This document shows, piece by piece, positions 4,965-12,301 of a stretch of DNA of 15,464 nucleotides (position 1 is its first letter; every line of letters starts with the position of its first letter). The notes beneath the pieces are model-generated. The model saw nothing but the letters and a program-made list of their open reading frames with translations. It had not been told where the DNA came from and ran no database searches. Source of the stretch: Bacillota bacterium. GTDB lineage: Bacteria; Bacillota; Clostridia; Christensenellales; Aristaeellaceae. Position numbers and translations under genes: made by a program. The stretch spans positions 1 to 15,464 of the forward strand of contig JAGVSV010000056.1 of assembly GCA_019137115.1 (NCBI GenBank), given 5' to 3'.

Positions 4965-6350
4965 CTATGCTTCGGTATACGAAACCATCTCAAACCGCGT
5001 GGCCACTTCGCCTGCTGACAGCGCCCGTTCCTGCGTTTCCACCTCGCCGCGCTGGCTGTCGTAGGGGTCGTTGCGCGGGTGGAGGCACGGGGGCTGGAAG
5101 GGCGCAAAGTAGGCGGTGTTGGACGTCATGCGCCAGGGGTCCAGGTTGCCCAGGTAAAAACGGCGGCGTTCCGGGTTGTCCTTGCGGTAGGCGGCCCCGC
5201 CAAACGAGCAGTCCGCCGGCAGCCAGCCCCAGGCTTCGGTGTAGAACTGCGCCCAGTCATGGCTGCCGATGTAGGTGGGGTCGGCCATCAAGCCGGACTC
5301 CCAGCGCGCCGGTATGCCCAGGATGCGGCACAGCGTGATAAACAGCAGCGCCTGCAGGCCGCAGTCGCCGCGCAGGTTGGTGGCGGCGTATTCGGCGCCG
5401 TTTTCAATCAGCCGGTAGGCGCGCACATAGGCGTACCGCACGCGCGAGGTGATGAAGTCATAGATGCGCCGGACGATGCGGATGGGGATTACCTCGTCGC
5501 CGCGCACTTCCAGCGCCAACTGCTTGAGGTACGGCGTGAACGCGATGTGCGGCAGGCACTCCTTGAGGTCGTGCTCGGTGGGCGGCGGGGCGTCCGGATA
5601 GGCCACGAACGGCTCTCCGTCCCATACATCAGCGTACGCGCAGTGCCAGCGGTAGCGGTACTCCGCTGTAAACGGCGCGTTATTTGCCAGCGTTTCCTCA
5701 AAGAACGCGGTGCGCTGGGGCGCACTTTCCCGCGCGACGTGCTTGGGGTTGGGCCGGATGTCCAGGATGTGGACGTCCCCCTGCTGCATGGTCGGCGTGG
5801 GCAGCGGCAGGTGCACGCGGTAGGTTTCGCCAGGCGTGAACACGTGGTCGCGGATGGACAGCGTGGCCCGCAGATGCAGCGCCATGGACAGCTCGCCCCG
5901 CTGCCTGATCTTCGCGATAACCGGGTCCAGCACGTCGGACGCCGGGGAAAACGCCTGCCCCGCGCGCCTGGCCAGTTCCGCGTTGGCTTTGAGCAGCGAT
6001 GCCGCGCTGTCCTCATGGAAGCGGCGCTCGCCGTCCACCATGCGCGTGTCCAGCCAGCCGGATGCCAGAAGATCGCGCACGTTCGCCTCGTCAAAGTCCG
6101 GGATGCGCGCCTTGAGCGCGGCGGCCAGCGCCGCCGTGTTCAGCAGATATTCGCCGCGCATGTGAGCCAGGTAATACCGCTCCAGCTCCAGCCGTTCGCG
6201 CAGGCAGTCGGGTAGGTCGCGTGAAAGCCAGCCTGCGATGATCGCTTCGGCAAGCGCCCAGTCCCCGGCTTCCCTCGCCGAAAGGATCTCGTCCGGCAGC
6301 GGGATGTTGGCGCGCTTTAACAGATCGGTTGCGAAATCGGGTGTGCTCAT
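4965..6350 (-). CDS. Transglutaminase-like domain protein
   Basis: A 461-residue protein with a transglutaminase/papain-like fold in its C-terminal third. The catalytic triad is C330 (RGDCGLQALLF), H364 (GSHDWAQFY) and D380 (GWLPADCSFGG), with the usual spacing and the W-W pattern around the His. Residues 1-120 are helical and charged, about 150-250 are probably beta-rich. There is no signal peptide or membrane helix, so it is probably cytosolic. Bacterial members with this triad are often peptidases or amidases rather than cross-linkers (family knowledge). I chose ATG 6350 because GGGAG lies just ahead and the residues from the longer frame, 6410-6351, are antisense to the upstream gene's end. 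The preceding nuclease gene stops at 6352, so the two are almost certainly translated from one message. The amidohydrolase follows after 52 bases. Confidence 0.85.
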   Translation of the reverse strand: MSTPDFATDLLKRANIPLPDEILSAREAGDWALAEAIIAGWLSRDLPDCLRERLELERYYLAHMRGEYLLNTAALAAALKARIPDFDEANVRDLLASGWLDTRMVDGERRFHEDSAASLLKANAELARRAGQAFSPASDVLDPVIAKIRQRGELSMALHLRATLSIRDHVFTPGETYRVHLPLPTPTMQQGDVHILDIRPNPKHVARESAPQRTAFFEETLANNAPFTAEYRYRWHCAYADVWDGEPFVAYPDAPPPTEHDLKECLPHIAFTPYLKQLALEVRGDEVIPIRIVRRIYDFITSRVRYAYVRAYRLIENGAEYAATNLRGDCGLQALLFITLCRILGIPARWESGLMADPTYIGSHDWAQFYTEAWGWLPADCSFGGAAYRKDNPERRRFYLGNLDPWRMTSNTAYFAPFQPPCLHPRNDPYDSQRGEVETQERALSAGEVATRFEMVSYTEA

Positions 6351-6351
6351 A

Positions 6352-8049
6352 TTACTCCCACTTGCTGACCAGCTTGTGGATCTGCTCGGCCAGCTGCTTT
6401 TTGATGCCATTGCTCCAGCCCTGTCCCTGATGGATCAGGTTGCGCAGGCGGTTGAGCGCGTCGTCCAGCTGCTTGTCGGCGGTGGCCACCGAGGGGGCGG
6501 GCTGGCGGGGCGCGCGGTCCTTGCGCGGCATTAACCGGCCGCTGTCGTCCCTGGCGTCGGCGCGCTTGCCGTCGTCCCGGTCCTCATCGGCGGATGCCAC
6601 GGCGGGTTTTTCATCGCCGGCGCGCGTGCGCGGCCCCTGCTGGATCTGGTAGTCGTTGATCAGATCCCACCGGTCTCCACTGTACGGCACCTCGACCAGG
6701 TTGCCCTCGCTTTCCAGCAGCTGGGCAAACGACAGCGCGGCGCTTTCATCCCCGTGCACCAAGTAGAACTTGCGCGGTCTGGGGTCAAAGCTGTCCGCCC
6801 ATTCCTTCAGGCCCGCGCGGTCGGCATGACCGCTCAACGCCTTGAGCGCCCGCACCTGCGCCAGCACCTGGATGGTTTCACCAAAGATCTTGACCTCCTG
6901 GGCGCCGTCCAGGATGATGCGGCCCAGGGTGCCCTCGCTTTGGTAACCCACGAACAGGATGGTGCTTTCGGGCCGCCACAGGTTGTGCTTCAGATGGTGG
7001 CGGATGCGCCCGGCTTCGGCCATGCCGGAGGCGGAGATGATCACGCAGGGGCGGCGCTCAAAGTTGATGGCCTTGGATTCGTCCGCCGTCAGGCTGACCG
7101 TCAGCCCGTCAAAGGAGATGGGGTTGATGCCCATGTCCAGCAGCGCGTTCATCTCGGCGTCAAAGAAGTTGGCGTCGGCTTTGGTGAAGATGTTGGTGGC
7201 GCGGATGGCCAGCGGGCTGTCCATGTACACCGGGAAACCGTCGTGCCCGCGCACCAGCCCGCGGTGCTTGATCTCGCGCAGAAAATAGAGGATTTCCTGC
7301 GTGCGGCCCACCGCAAACGAGGGGATCACCACGTTGCCGCCGCGGTCAAAGGTGGTCTGCAGCGCGTCAGCCAGGTCGCCGATGTAGTCCGGCCGCTCGT
7401 CGTGGGTGCGGTCGCCGTAGGTGGATTCCATCACCACGATGTCGGCGTCCTTCAGGTACTTGGGGTCGTTGAGCAGCGGCTGGTTCTTGTTGCCGATGTC
7501 GCCGGAGAACACCACCCGCCGGGTGGCGCCGCTTTCGCTCACCTCAATGGTGGCGCTGGCGGAGCCCAGCAGGTGCCCCGCGTCAGTCATCATCAGGCGG
7601 AACCCGGGCAAAATGTCGATGTACTGCGTGTAGCTGGCCTCCCGCATCTGGGCGACGGTGTTGATCGCGTCCTGCTGCGTATACAGCGGCACGTACTCGT
7701 CGCTGCCGGAGCGCCTGGACTTGCGGTTGCGCCATTCGGCCTCGGTCTCCTGGATGTGCGCGGAGTCCAGCAGCATGATGCCGCACAGTTCGATCGTGGC
7801 GCGCGTGGCGTAGATGGGGCCTTTGAACCCCTCCTTGACCAGCGAGGGCACCATGCCGCTGTGGTCAATGTGCGCGTGGGTTAATACCACGCAGTCCACC
7901 TGCGAGGCTTTGACCGGCAGGCTCTGGTTTTCATAGGTGTCGCGCCCCTGCTCCATGCCGCAGTCGATCAGCACGCGCCGGCCGCCCGCCGTCAGCAGGA
8001 ATGCCGACCCGGTCACCTCCCGCGCCGCGCCCAGGAAAAGTAAGTCCAT
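6352..8049 (-). CDS. MBL-fold RNA metallo-hydrolase with beta-CASP domain (CPSF/Ysh1-like)
   Basis: A probable zinc-dependent ribonuclease, 565 residues. Metallo-beta-lactamase motifs are HAHIDH (58-63), H159 in AGHLLGSA and D184 in FSGDIGN. E208 in MESTYGDR leads into the beta-CASP insert, which shows PSFAVGRTQEIL (243-254), ASGMAEAGRIRHHL (340-353) and SGHAD (406-410); VHGD (431-434) completes the site. This is the YSH1/CPSF73-like group rather than RNase J, whose C-terminal domain is absent. Unusually, residues about 471-525 form a charged, low-complexity linker (rich in D, R, K, A, P), followed by a short helical tail (526-565) ending KLVSKWE. AAAGGAGG precedes ATG 8049. It lies 12 bases after the ABC exporter and two bases before the transglutaminase-like gene. 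Target RNA is unknown; some bacterial relatives have only been called 'exonuclease of the beta-lactamase fold'. Confidence 0.92.
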   Translation of the reverse strand: MDLLFLGAAREVTGSAFLLTAGGRRVLIDCGMEQGRDTYENQSLPVKASQVDCVVLTHAHIDHSGMVPSLVKEGFKGPIYATRATIELCGIMLLDSAHIQETEAEWRNRKSRRSGSDEYVPLYTQQDAINTVAQMREASYTQYIDILPGFRLMMTDAGHLLGSASATIEVSESGATRRVVFSGDIGNKNQPLLNDPKYLKDADIVVMESTYGDRTHDERPDYIGDLADALQTTFDRGGNVVIPSFAVGRTQEILYFLREIKHRGLVRGHDGFPVYMDSPLAIRATNIFTKADANFFDAEMNALLDMGINPISFDGLTVSLTADESKAINFERRPCVIISASGMAEAGRIRHHLKHNLWRPESTILFVGYQSEGTLGRIILDGAQEVKIFGETIQVLAQVRALKALSGHADRAGLKEWADSFDPRPRKFYLVHGDESAALSFAQLLESEGNLVEVPYSGDRWDLINDYQIQQGPRTRAGDEKPAVASADEDRDDGKRADARDDSGRLMPRKDRAPRQPAPSVATADKQLDDALNRLRNLIHQGQGWSNGIKKQLAEQIHKLVSKWE

Positions 8050-8061
8050 GTGGCCCCTCCT

Positions 8062-9828
8062 TTATTCGTTCATCGCGGTCAACGCGTACATCTGGTACAG
8101 CTGGTAATACAGGCCTTTTTTGGCGATCAGCTCCTCGTGGCTGCCGTGCTCCTCCAGGCCGTTTTCGGTCAGCACCCAGATCACGTCGGCACCGCGGATC
8201 GTGGTCAGCCGGTGCGCGATGGTTAGCGTGGTGCGGCCGCGGGCCAGTTCCTCCAGCGATTGCTGCACCAGGCGCTCGTTTTCGTTGTCCAGCGCGCTGG
8301 TGGCTTCATCCAGCAGCAGGATGGGCGGGTTTTTGAGGAACACCCGCGCGATGGAAATGCGCTGCTTCTGACCGCCGGACAGCTTGACGCCGCGCTCGCC
8401 CACGTAGGTGTCGTATCCGTCGGGCAGCTCGCTGATGAACCCGTGCGCGCCGGCTTTTTCCGCCGCGGCGATCACCTCATCCATCGTGGCGCCGGGCTTG
8501 CCGTAGGTGATGTTGTCCTTGACGGAGCCTGAGAACAGGTACACATCCTGCTGCACCATGCCGATGTGGTCGCGCAGGCTTTTGAGCGTCAGGCCGCGGA
8601 TGTCCTGCCCGTCGATCAGAATGCGGCCCGAGGTGACATCATAAAATCGGGGGATCAGGTTGCACAGCGTGGTTTTGCCCGACCCGCTGGGCCCCACCAG
8701 CGCCACGCTCTGCCCCGCCGGCACGTTGAGCGTGACATCGTGCAGCACCTCGCGCTCGTCAGCGTCGGCATATTTGAACGTCACGTTTTCCAGGCGGATG
8801 TGCCCCTTAACGTCCTTGAGCGGTTTGGCGTCCGGCTCGTCGCGTATCTCCAGCGGCGCGTCCATGATTTCAAAGAAGCGCTCGATGCCCGTGATGCCGC
8901 GCTGGTACTGCTCGGTGAAGTTGACCAGCTGCCGGATGGAGCCCAGCAGCATGTTGATGTACAAAAGGAAGGATGCGAACTGCCCGGCCGTGATGCGCCC
9001 CTGGGACAGGAAATATGCCCCGGCGATGACAACGGTGATGTTCATCGTGCCGTTCAAAAACCGGTTGGTGCTGTTGAACCCGGCCATGTAGTGGTACTGG
9101 ATGCGCTTTAAGTCCAGGAATCGCTGGTTGCTTTTGTCAAACTTTTCGTTCTCCAGGTGCTCATTGGCAAAGGACTGCACCACGCGCATGCCCAGCAGGG
9201 TGTCCTCAGTCTGTGCGTTGATCTCACCCACCTGGTAGCGGCTGGCCTTGAACGCCTCGCGCATCCGGCGGTTAAAATAAATGGTGGTCAGCAGCATGAC
9301 CGGCAGTACGGCGAAGATGATCAGCGTCAGCGGCACGTTGATGCCCATCAAGATCACAAACGACACCGTGAGTTTGATCAGCGAGATTAGGATTTCCTCC
9401 GGCCCGTGGTGCGAAAACTCCGTCACGTCAAACAGGTCGCTGGTGATGCGAGCCATGATCTGGCCCACCTTGGTGTTGTTGTAGTACGAAAACGACAGCT
9501 GCTGCAAATGCGAAAACAGGTCGGTGCGCATGTCGGTTTCAATCTTGGCGCCCATGATGTGCCCGCCGGATTGCATAAAATAATTCGCGCCCGCGTCCAC
9601 CAGCACCAGCGCCAGGTACAACAACCCCAGCCGCGTCAGCCACGCCACGGTGATCGTGCTGGCGTCGGTCACCGCGCGGTCGGTGATCTCGCCCACAATC
9701 AGCGGGAACACCAGCTCAAACCCGGTGGTGAGCACCGCGCAGATCAGGTCAAAGACCAAAAGATGAATGTACTTGCGGTAGTAGGGGATGAACCGGCGGA
9801 TCAACCCCCGTTTTGGATGCGTGGCCAT
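8062..9828 (-). CDS. ABC transporter, fused permease and ATP-binding protein (type IV exporter half-transporter)
   Basis: A 588-residue half-transporter of the MsbA/LmrA-like family, expected to work as a dimer exporting lipid, peptide or drug. Six membrane helices lie in residues about 20-310; the NBD follows. Walker A is GPSGSGKT (379-386), the Q-loop MVQQDVY (424-430), the signature LSGGQ (483-487), Walker B ILLLDE (503-508) and the H-loop His 539 (IAHRL). All catalytic positions are intact. The family often works as a heterodimer with a neighbouring paralogue, but none is encoded here, so a homodimer is more likely. AAAGGAG precedes ATG 9828 by seven bases. It begins 18 bases after the small membrane-anchored protein and ends 12 bases before the nuclease gene. 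The substrate cannot be inferred. Confidence 0.94.
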   Translation of the reverse strand: MATHPKRGLIRRFIPYYRKYIHLLVFDLICAVLTTGFELVFPLIVGEITDRAVTDASTITVAWLTRLGLLYLALVLVDAGANYFMQSGGHIMGAKIETDMRTDLFSHLQQLSFSYYNNTKVGQIMARITSDLFDVTEFSHHGPEEILISLIKLTVSFVILMGINVPLTLIIFAVLPVMLLTTIYFNRRMREAFKASRYQVGEINAQTEDTLLGMRVVQSFANEHLENEKFDKSNQRFLDLKRIQYHYMAGFNSTNRFLNGTMNITVVIAGAYFLSQGRITAGQFASFLLYINMLLGSIRQLVNFTEQYQRGITGIERFFEIMDAPLEIRDEPDAKPLKDVKGHIRLENVTFKYADADEREVLHDVTLNVPAGQSVALVGPSGSGKTTLCNLIPRFYDVTSGRILIDGQDIRGLTLKSLRDHIGMVQQDVYLFSGSVKDNITYGKPGATMDEVIAAAEKAGAHGFISELPDGYDTYVGERGVKLSGGQKQRISIARVFLKNPPILLLDEATSALDNENERLVQQSLEELARGRTTLTIAHRLTTIRGADVIWVLTENGLEEHGSHEELIAKKGLYYQLYQMYALTAMNE

Positions 9829-9846
9829 GGCAACTCCTTTGTGCGT

Positions 9847-10362
9847 TTAGTTGGTAACCAGCTGCATGCCCTGCAGCAGGGGCTCGAATTGGTTAAGCGG
9901 CGTTTCGATCATCACCGCCGCTTCCTGGGTGACCAGAAAGGCATAGTGCGCTAGATCATCCTGCGCCTCCAGCAGCGGAAAGCCAAACAGGCTGCGGCCG
10001 CCGGGCGCAAAGGTGAGCGCGTCCTTGCGGATCAGCGGCGCCGCGCTCAACGGGCGCACGGCAGTCACCCGGGTCTGGCCATCGGTGGCGGTCAACCGGC
10101 GCGCGTAATACCCGTGCCAGCTGTCGTCGCGCACTTCCCCGGCGGTCAGCGTCTGCGGCAGGGGGATGGCTGCGCCCATCACCCGCGCCAGCGCGCGGCC
10201 CTCGGTGGACACGGTGCCCCCGTTGGCCGAAAGCGCGTCCTGCTCCGCCGCCACCACCCATTGCTCGGTGCGCTTGGTTTCGTCGTCCTCGCGCATCACG
10301 GCATACAGGTAGAAGGACGCCATCAGGATCAATGAGATGATTACGGAAATCAGCCTGCGCAT
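9847..10362 (-). CDS. Hypothetical membrane-anchored protein
   Basis: A 171-residue protein I do not recognise. It starts MRRLISVIISLILMASFYLY: two arginines and then a single hydrophobic helix (about 4-22), fitting an N-terminal anchor with the rest outside. The following domain contains EQDALSANGGTVSTEGRALA, a conserved-looking WHGYYARRLTATDGQTRVTAV, and GGRSLFGFPLLEAQDD, probably alpha/beta. ATG 10362 was preferred to a start 18 codons upstream (10416), because that extension is proline- and lysine-rich with no ribosome site, while AGGCAGGT lies before 10362. Its stop is 18 bases before the ABC exporter start, so it may be an accessory subunit of that exporter (inference from position only). 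It is 87 bases from the gene upstream. Confidence 0.7.
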   Translation of the reverse strand: MRRLISVIISLILMASFYLYAVMREDDETKRTEQWVVAAEQDALSANGGTVSTEGRALARVMGAAIPLPQTLTAGEVRDDSWHGYYARRLTATDGQTRVTAVRPLSAAPLIRKDALTFAPGGRSLFGFPLLEAQDDLAHYAFLVTQEAAVMIETPLNQFEPLLQGMQLVTN

Positions 10363-10449
10363 GGTACCTGCCTTTGGTTTTTTGTGGGGTTTACATGGTG
10401 GTTGCGGCGCGCTCATGGCGCGTACTGCCTGGTTGGGGCTTGCTGGCCG

Positions 10450-10848
10450 CTACCCCGCCGGACGGCGCTTGTGTAACTCCTGCCCCGCGCTTGCGCCCAG
10501 GATGCCCAGCGCCAGCCCCAGCAGCACCGGCACGCCGGGCGGCAACAGGCGCAGCGCCAGCCAGCCCACTGCATAGCATACCACCGGCGGCCAGCAAGCC
10601 TCAAATGCGCTGACGCCGCGCCGCGCGGCATACAGCGGCAGCAGCACCGCCGCCGCCAGGTGAACCGTCCACGCCGAGAGCATCATCAGCGCCAGCGACG
10701 TCCCGCTGTCCCACAGCGACAGCGCGGGCGGCACCAACCCCAACAGCACACTGCCCCCGTACAGCACCAGCCGCGCGGTGCGCAATTCCAGCCGCTTTTT
10801 GGTGCCGAGCGGCGTTGTCGGGCGGGGTTTGCGCACGCTGCCCGTCAT
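10450..10848 (-). CDS. Hypothetical four-helix membrane protein
   Basis: A 132-residue integral membrane protein with no family I can name. After a basic tail (MTGSVRKPRPTTPLGTKKRL) come four hydrophobic stretches: LVLYGGSVLLGLVPPALSL, LALMMLSAWTVHLAAAVLLP, CWPPVVCYAVGWLALRLLP and VPVLLGLALGILGASAG. It ends in KRRPAG. The inside-positive pattern puts both ends in the cytoplasm. The start ATG 10848 overlaps the upstream stop as ATGA (10845-10848), typical of translational coupling; a start five codons earlier is possible but would lose this arrangement. Very high local GC (43 of 60 bases at 10681-10740). Confidence 0.7.
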   Translation of the reverse strand: MTGSVRKPRPTTPLGTKKRLELRTARLVLYGGSVLLGLVPPALSLWDSGTSLALMMLSAWTVHLAAAVLLPLYAARRGVSAFEACWPPVVCYAVGWLALRLLPPGVPVLLGLALGILGASAGQELHKRRPAG

Positions 10849-11465
10849 GCCAGCTTCCGGCACAGGTCGCCGCCCAGCAATTCATCCAGCGCTTGCACGT
10901 CGCCGTCCATCGCCCGGTAGTACGCCTGGTAAAATGCGCGCGCGGTCAGGCGCTGCTGCGCCATGGTGTACCAGGGGCAGCTGAACAGGTTGCGGATCAC
11001 GTCGGCGGCCGGCCGCGCCATGTATCTGCCCCGGCGGTTGGGCAGCGCCAGCCCGAACGCCCACGGCGCGTGGCTGCGGTCGGGCAAAATGAAGATGCGC
11101 ACGTATTCGCCGGCCAGTTCGGTCAGGTAGTCGTTCAGGAACGCCTTGGGATCCGGCGCCAGCGTCAGGCACCTGAGCAGCCTTGGCTCCTCCAGCAGCG
11201 CCCGCGCCGAGCGCTCCTGCGCGGCCTCGTCATGCTGCTCGGGGTGCTCGAAGACGTGGAACAGGTAGCACTGGATCACCGAGAAATCCAGCCGGCGCCC
11301 GTCCCGCTCATGCAAACGCCCGTGCAAAAGCAGCGCGCGCTGGACCTGCAGGTCATCGGGGGCCAACTGTTCCGCCTCCAGCAACAGCGCGTACCGCCGC
11401 GCCGGGTCCTGCGCATCCCGTGCGCGCGCAAGCAGGCTCCCAATGGTTTCTAGCTCGTGCGTCAT
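10845..11465 (-). CDS. Hypothetical helical protein
   Basis: A 206-residue soluble protein, predicted mostly helical, not recognised. The N-terminal part (MTHELETIGSLLARARDA, then RRYALLLEAEQLAPDDLQVQ) has a repeat-like helical pattern reminiscent of tetratricopeptide segments. The centre holds DFSVIQCYLFHVFEHPEQ and AFLNDYLTELAGEYVRIFIL, and the C-terminal part CPWYTMAQQRLTARAFYQAY. Start ATG 11465 was chosen because an extended -10 promoter lies exactly one turn upstream and no ribosome site is present, suggesting a leaderless message. A longer frame to 11549 exists but also lacks a ribosome site. It overlaps the four-helix membrane gene by four bases, so the two are probably made together. 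Confidence 0.7.
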   Translation of the reverse strand: MTHELETIGSLLARARDAQDPARRYALLLEAEQLAPDDLQVQRALLLHGRLHERDGRRLDFSVIQCYLFHVFEHPEQHDEAAQERSARALLEEPRLLRCLTLAPDPKAFLNDYLTELAGEYVRIFILPDRSHAPWAFGLALPNRRGRYMARPAADVIRNLFSCPWYTMAQQRLTARAFYQAYYRAMDGDVQALDELLGGDLCRKLA

Positions 11466-11471
11466 ACGCGT

Positions 11472-11480
11472 ATCATAGCA
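11472..11480 (-). promoter_or_regulatory. Extended -10 promoter giving an apparently leaderless transcript
   Basis: On the minus strand TG-C-TATGAT occupies 11480-11472: an extended -10 with a five-of-six match. The A of ATG 11465 is the seventh base after it, which is where transcription should begin. No good -35 is visible, acceptable for extended -10 promoters. No Shine-Dalgarno sequence fits between. Confidence 0.55.
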
Positions 11481-11587
11481 CACAAGGGACTGGGTGGGTG
11501 CTGTATTCTGCTGCCAGCAACGCCATTTGCCAGCCACGCCATCGGACAAGAAATACTGGTGTATTTTAAGAAGTCGCCGGAAACGGC

Positions 11588-11655
11588 AAGTTTTTAAAGT
11601 AGAGTTTAAAAACTTACTGAAATCACAAAGTTTTTACGGTTCAGTTTAAACATTT
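11588..11655. repeat. Two imperfect AT-rich repeats, 40-base period, first copy a perfect dyad
   Basis: AAGTTTTTAAA (11588-11598) and TTTAAAAACTT (11605-11615) are perfect 11-base inverted arms around a six-base centre. Forty bases on, AAGTTTTTA (11628-11636) and AGTTTAAA (11643-11650) repeat the same layout less perfectly. AT-rich in an otherwise GC-rich region and placed before the ATPase remnant; a paired operator is the simplest reading. Confidence 0.6.
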
Positions 11656-11706
11656 CGGACACAGCGGCTGTTTTGTGCGATACTCACGCTATCTGGAGGG
11701 ATGGAC

Positions 11707-12227
11707 ATGGTCTTGCGCAGGCAATATCTGGAAAAACTCCGCAAAACACAGGGCACCCATATCATCAAGGTGATCACCGGCGTGCGGCGCTGCGGGAGGC
11801 ATTCATCCTGTACAAAGCCGGGCGCTATAACATCAAGGGCAAACAGCATTTGAAATCCCTGGAGAAATACGATCTGGTCGATCTGGGCCTGCGCCGGATG
11901 CTGCTGGGCGACACCGCGTCCGACCTGGGGCATGTGCTGGAAAACATCGTCTACCTGGAATTGCTGCGCCGTGGGTACCAGGTGTCCGTCGGCAAGGTGG
12001 GCGACATGGAAATCGATTTTGCCGCGTTCATGGGCAGCGACCGGCGGTATTTCCAGGTGGCGGCCAGCGTGCTGGACCCGAACACCTTCGCGCGGGAAAT
12101 CGCGCCCCTCAAGTCGGTACAGGACAACTACCCCAAAACCATCCTCACGCTGGACGAGCTGCCCATGCAGCAGGACGGCATCGCGCAGGTCAATATCCTG
12201 GACTTCCTGCTGGAACCACAGGATTGA
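11707..12227 (+). pseudogene. AAA ATPase/DUF4143 family protein, internally deleted and frameshifted
   Basis: From ATG 11707 (GGAGGG seven bases ahead) the frame reads VLRRQYLEKLRKTQGT, IIKVITGVRRCG: the standard N-terminus of this ATPase family up to the first glycines of Walker A. At 11787-11796 it changes: the next codons in frame make no sense and stop at about 11845. In the frame one base back the C-terminal third of the same family appears, REAFILYKAGRYNIKGKQHL, VDLGLRRMLLGDTASDLGHV, LENIVYLELLRRGYQV and FQVAASVLDPNTFAREIAPL, ending at TGA 12227. Family members are around 400 residues, so roughly 200 codons, including most of the ATPase core, are missing. The join sequence GCGCTGCGGG can encode both RRCG and ALRE, so a microhomology deletion is likely. 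Transfer-prone gene family of unknown role. Confidence 0.85.
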
Positions 12228-12238
12228 CCCATCGCCTA

Positions 12239-12274
12239 CACAAAAGCCGCGGCACCAACGCCGCGGCCTTTGTG
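12239..12274. terminator. Bidirectional hairpin between ATPase remnant and alcohol dehydrogenase
   Basis: Arms 12239-12253 and 12260-12274 pair at 14 of 15 positions (CACAAA...GCCGCGGC) around a six-base loop. It lies 11 bases after the remnant's stop and 27 bases after the dehydrogenase stop, serving both converging genes. The T-runs are only three long on either side, inside the stem. Confidence 0.7.
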
Positions 12275-12301
12275 GATACCCCATCAAACGACGGTCTGCG
12301 C

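Noticed and set aside
5079..6215. Long plus-strand reading frame (378 codons) opposite the transglutaminase-like gene
   Set aside because: High-GC antisense artefact; the minus-strand protein has a recognisable catalytic triad.
6754..7884. Long plus-strand reading frame (376 codons) opposite the MBL nuclease gene
   Set aside because: Composition is typical of antisense translation, and the minus frame contains all MBL and beta-CASP motifs.
11673..12227. Single 184-residue protein from a TTG start upstream of the ATPase remnant
   Set aside because: The first 38 residues are out of frame with the conserved N-terminus and lack a ribosome site; only the part after about 11788 is family-like.
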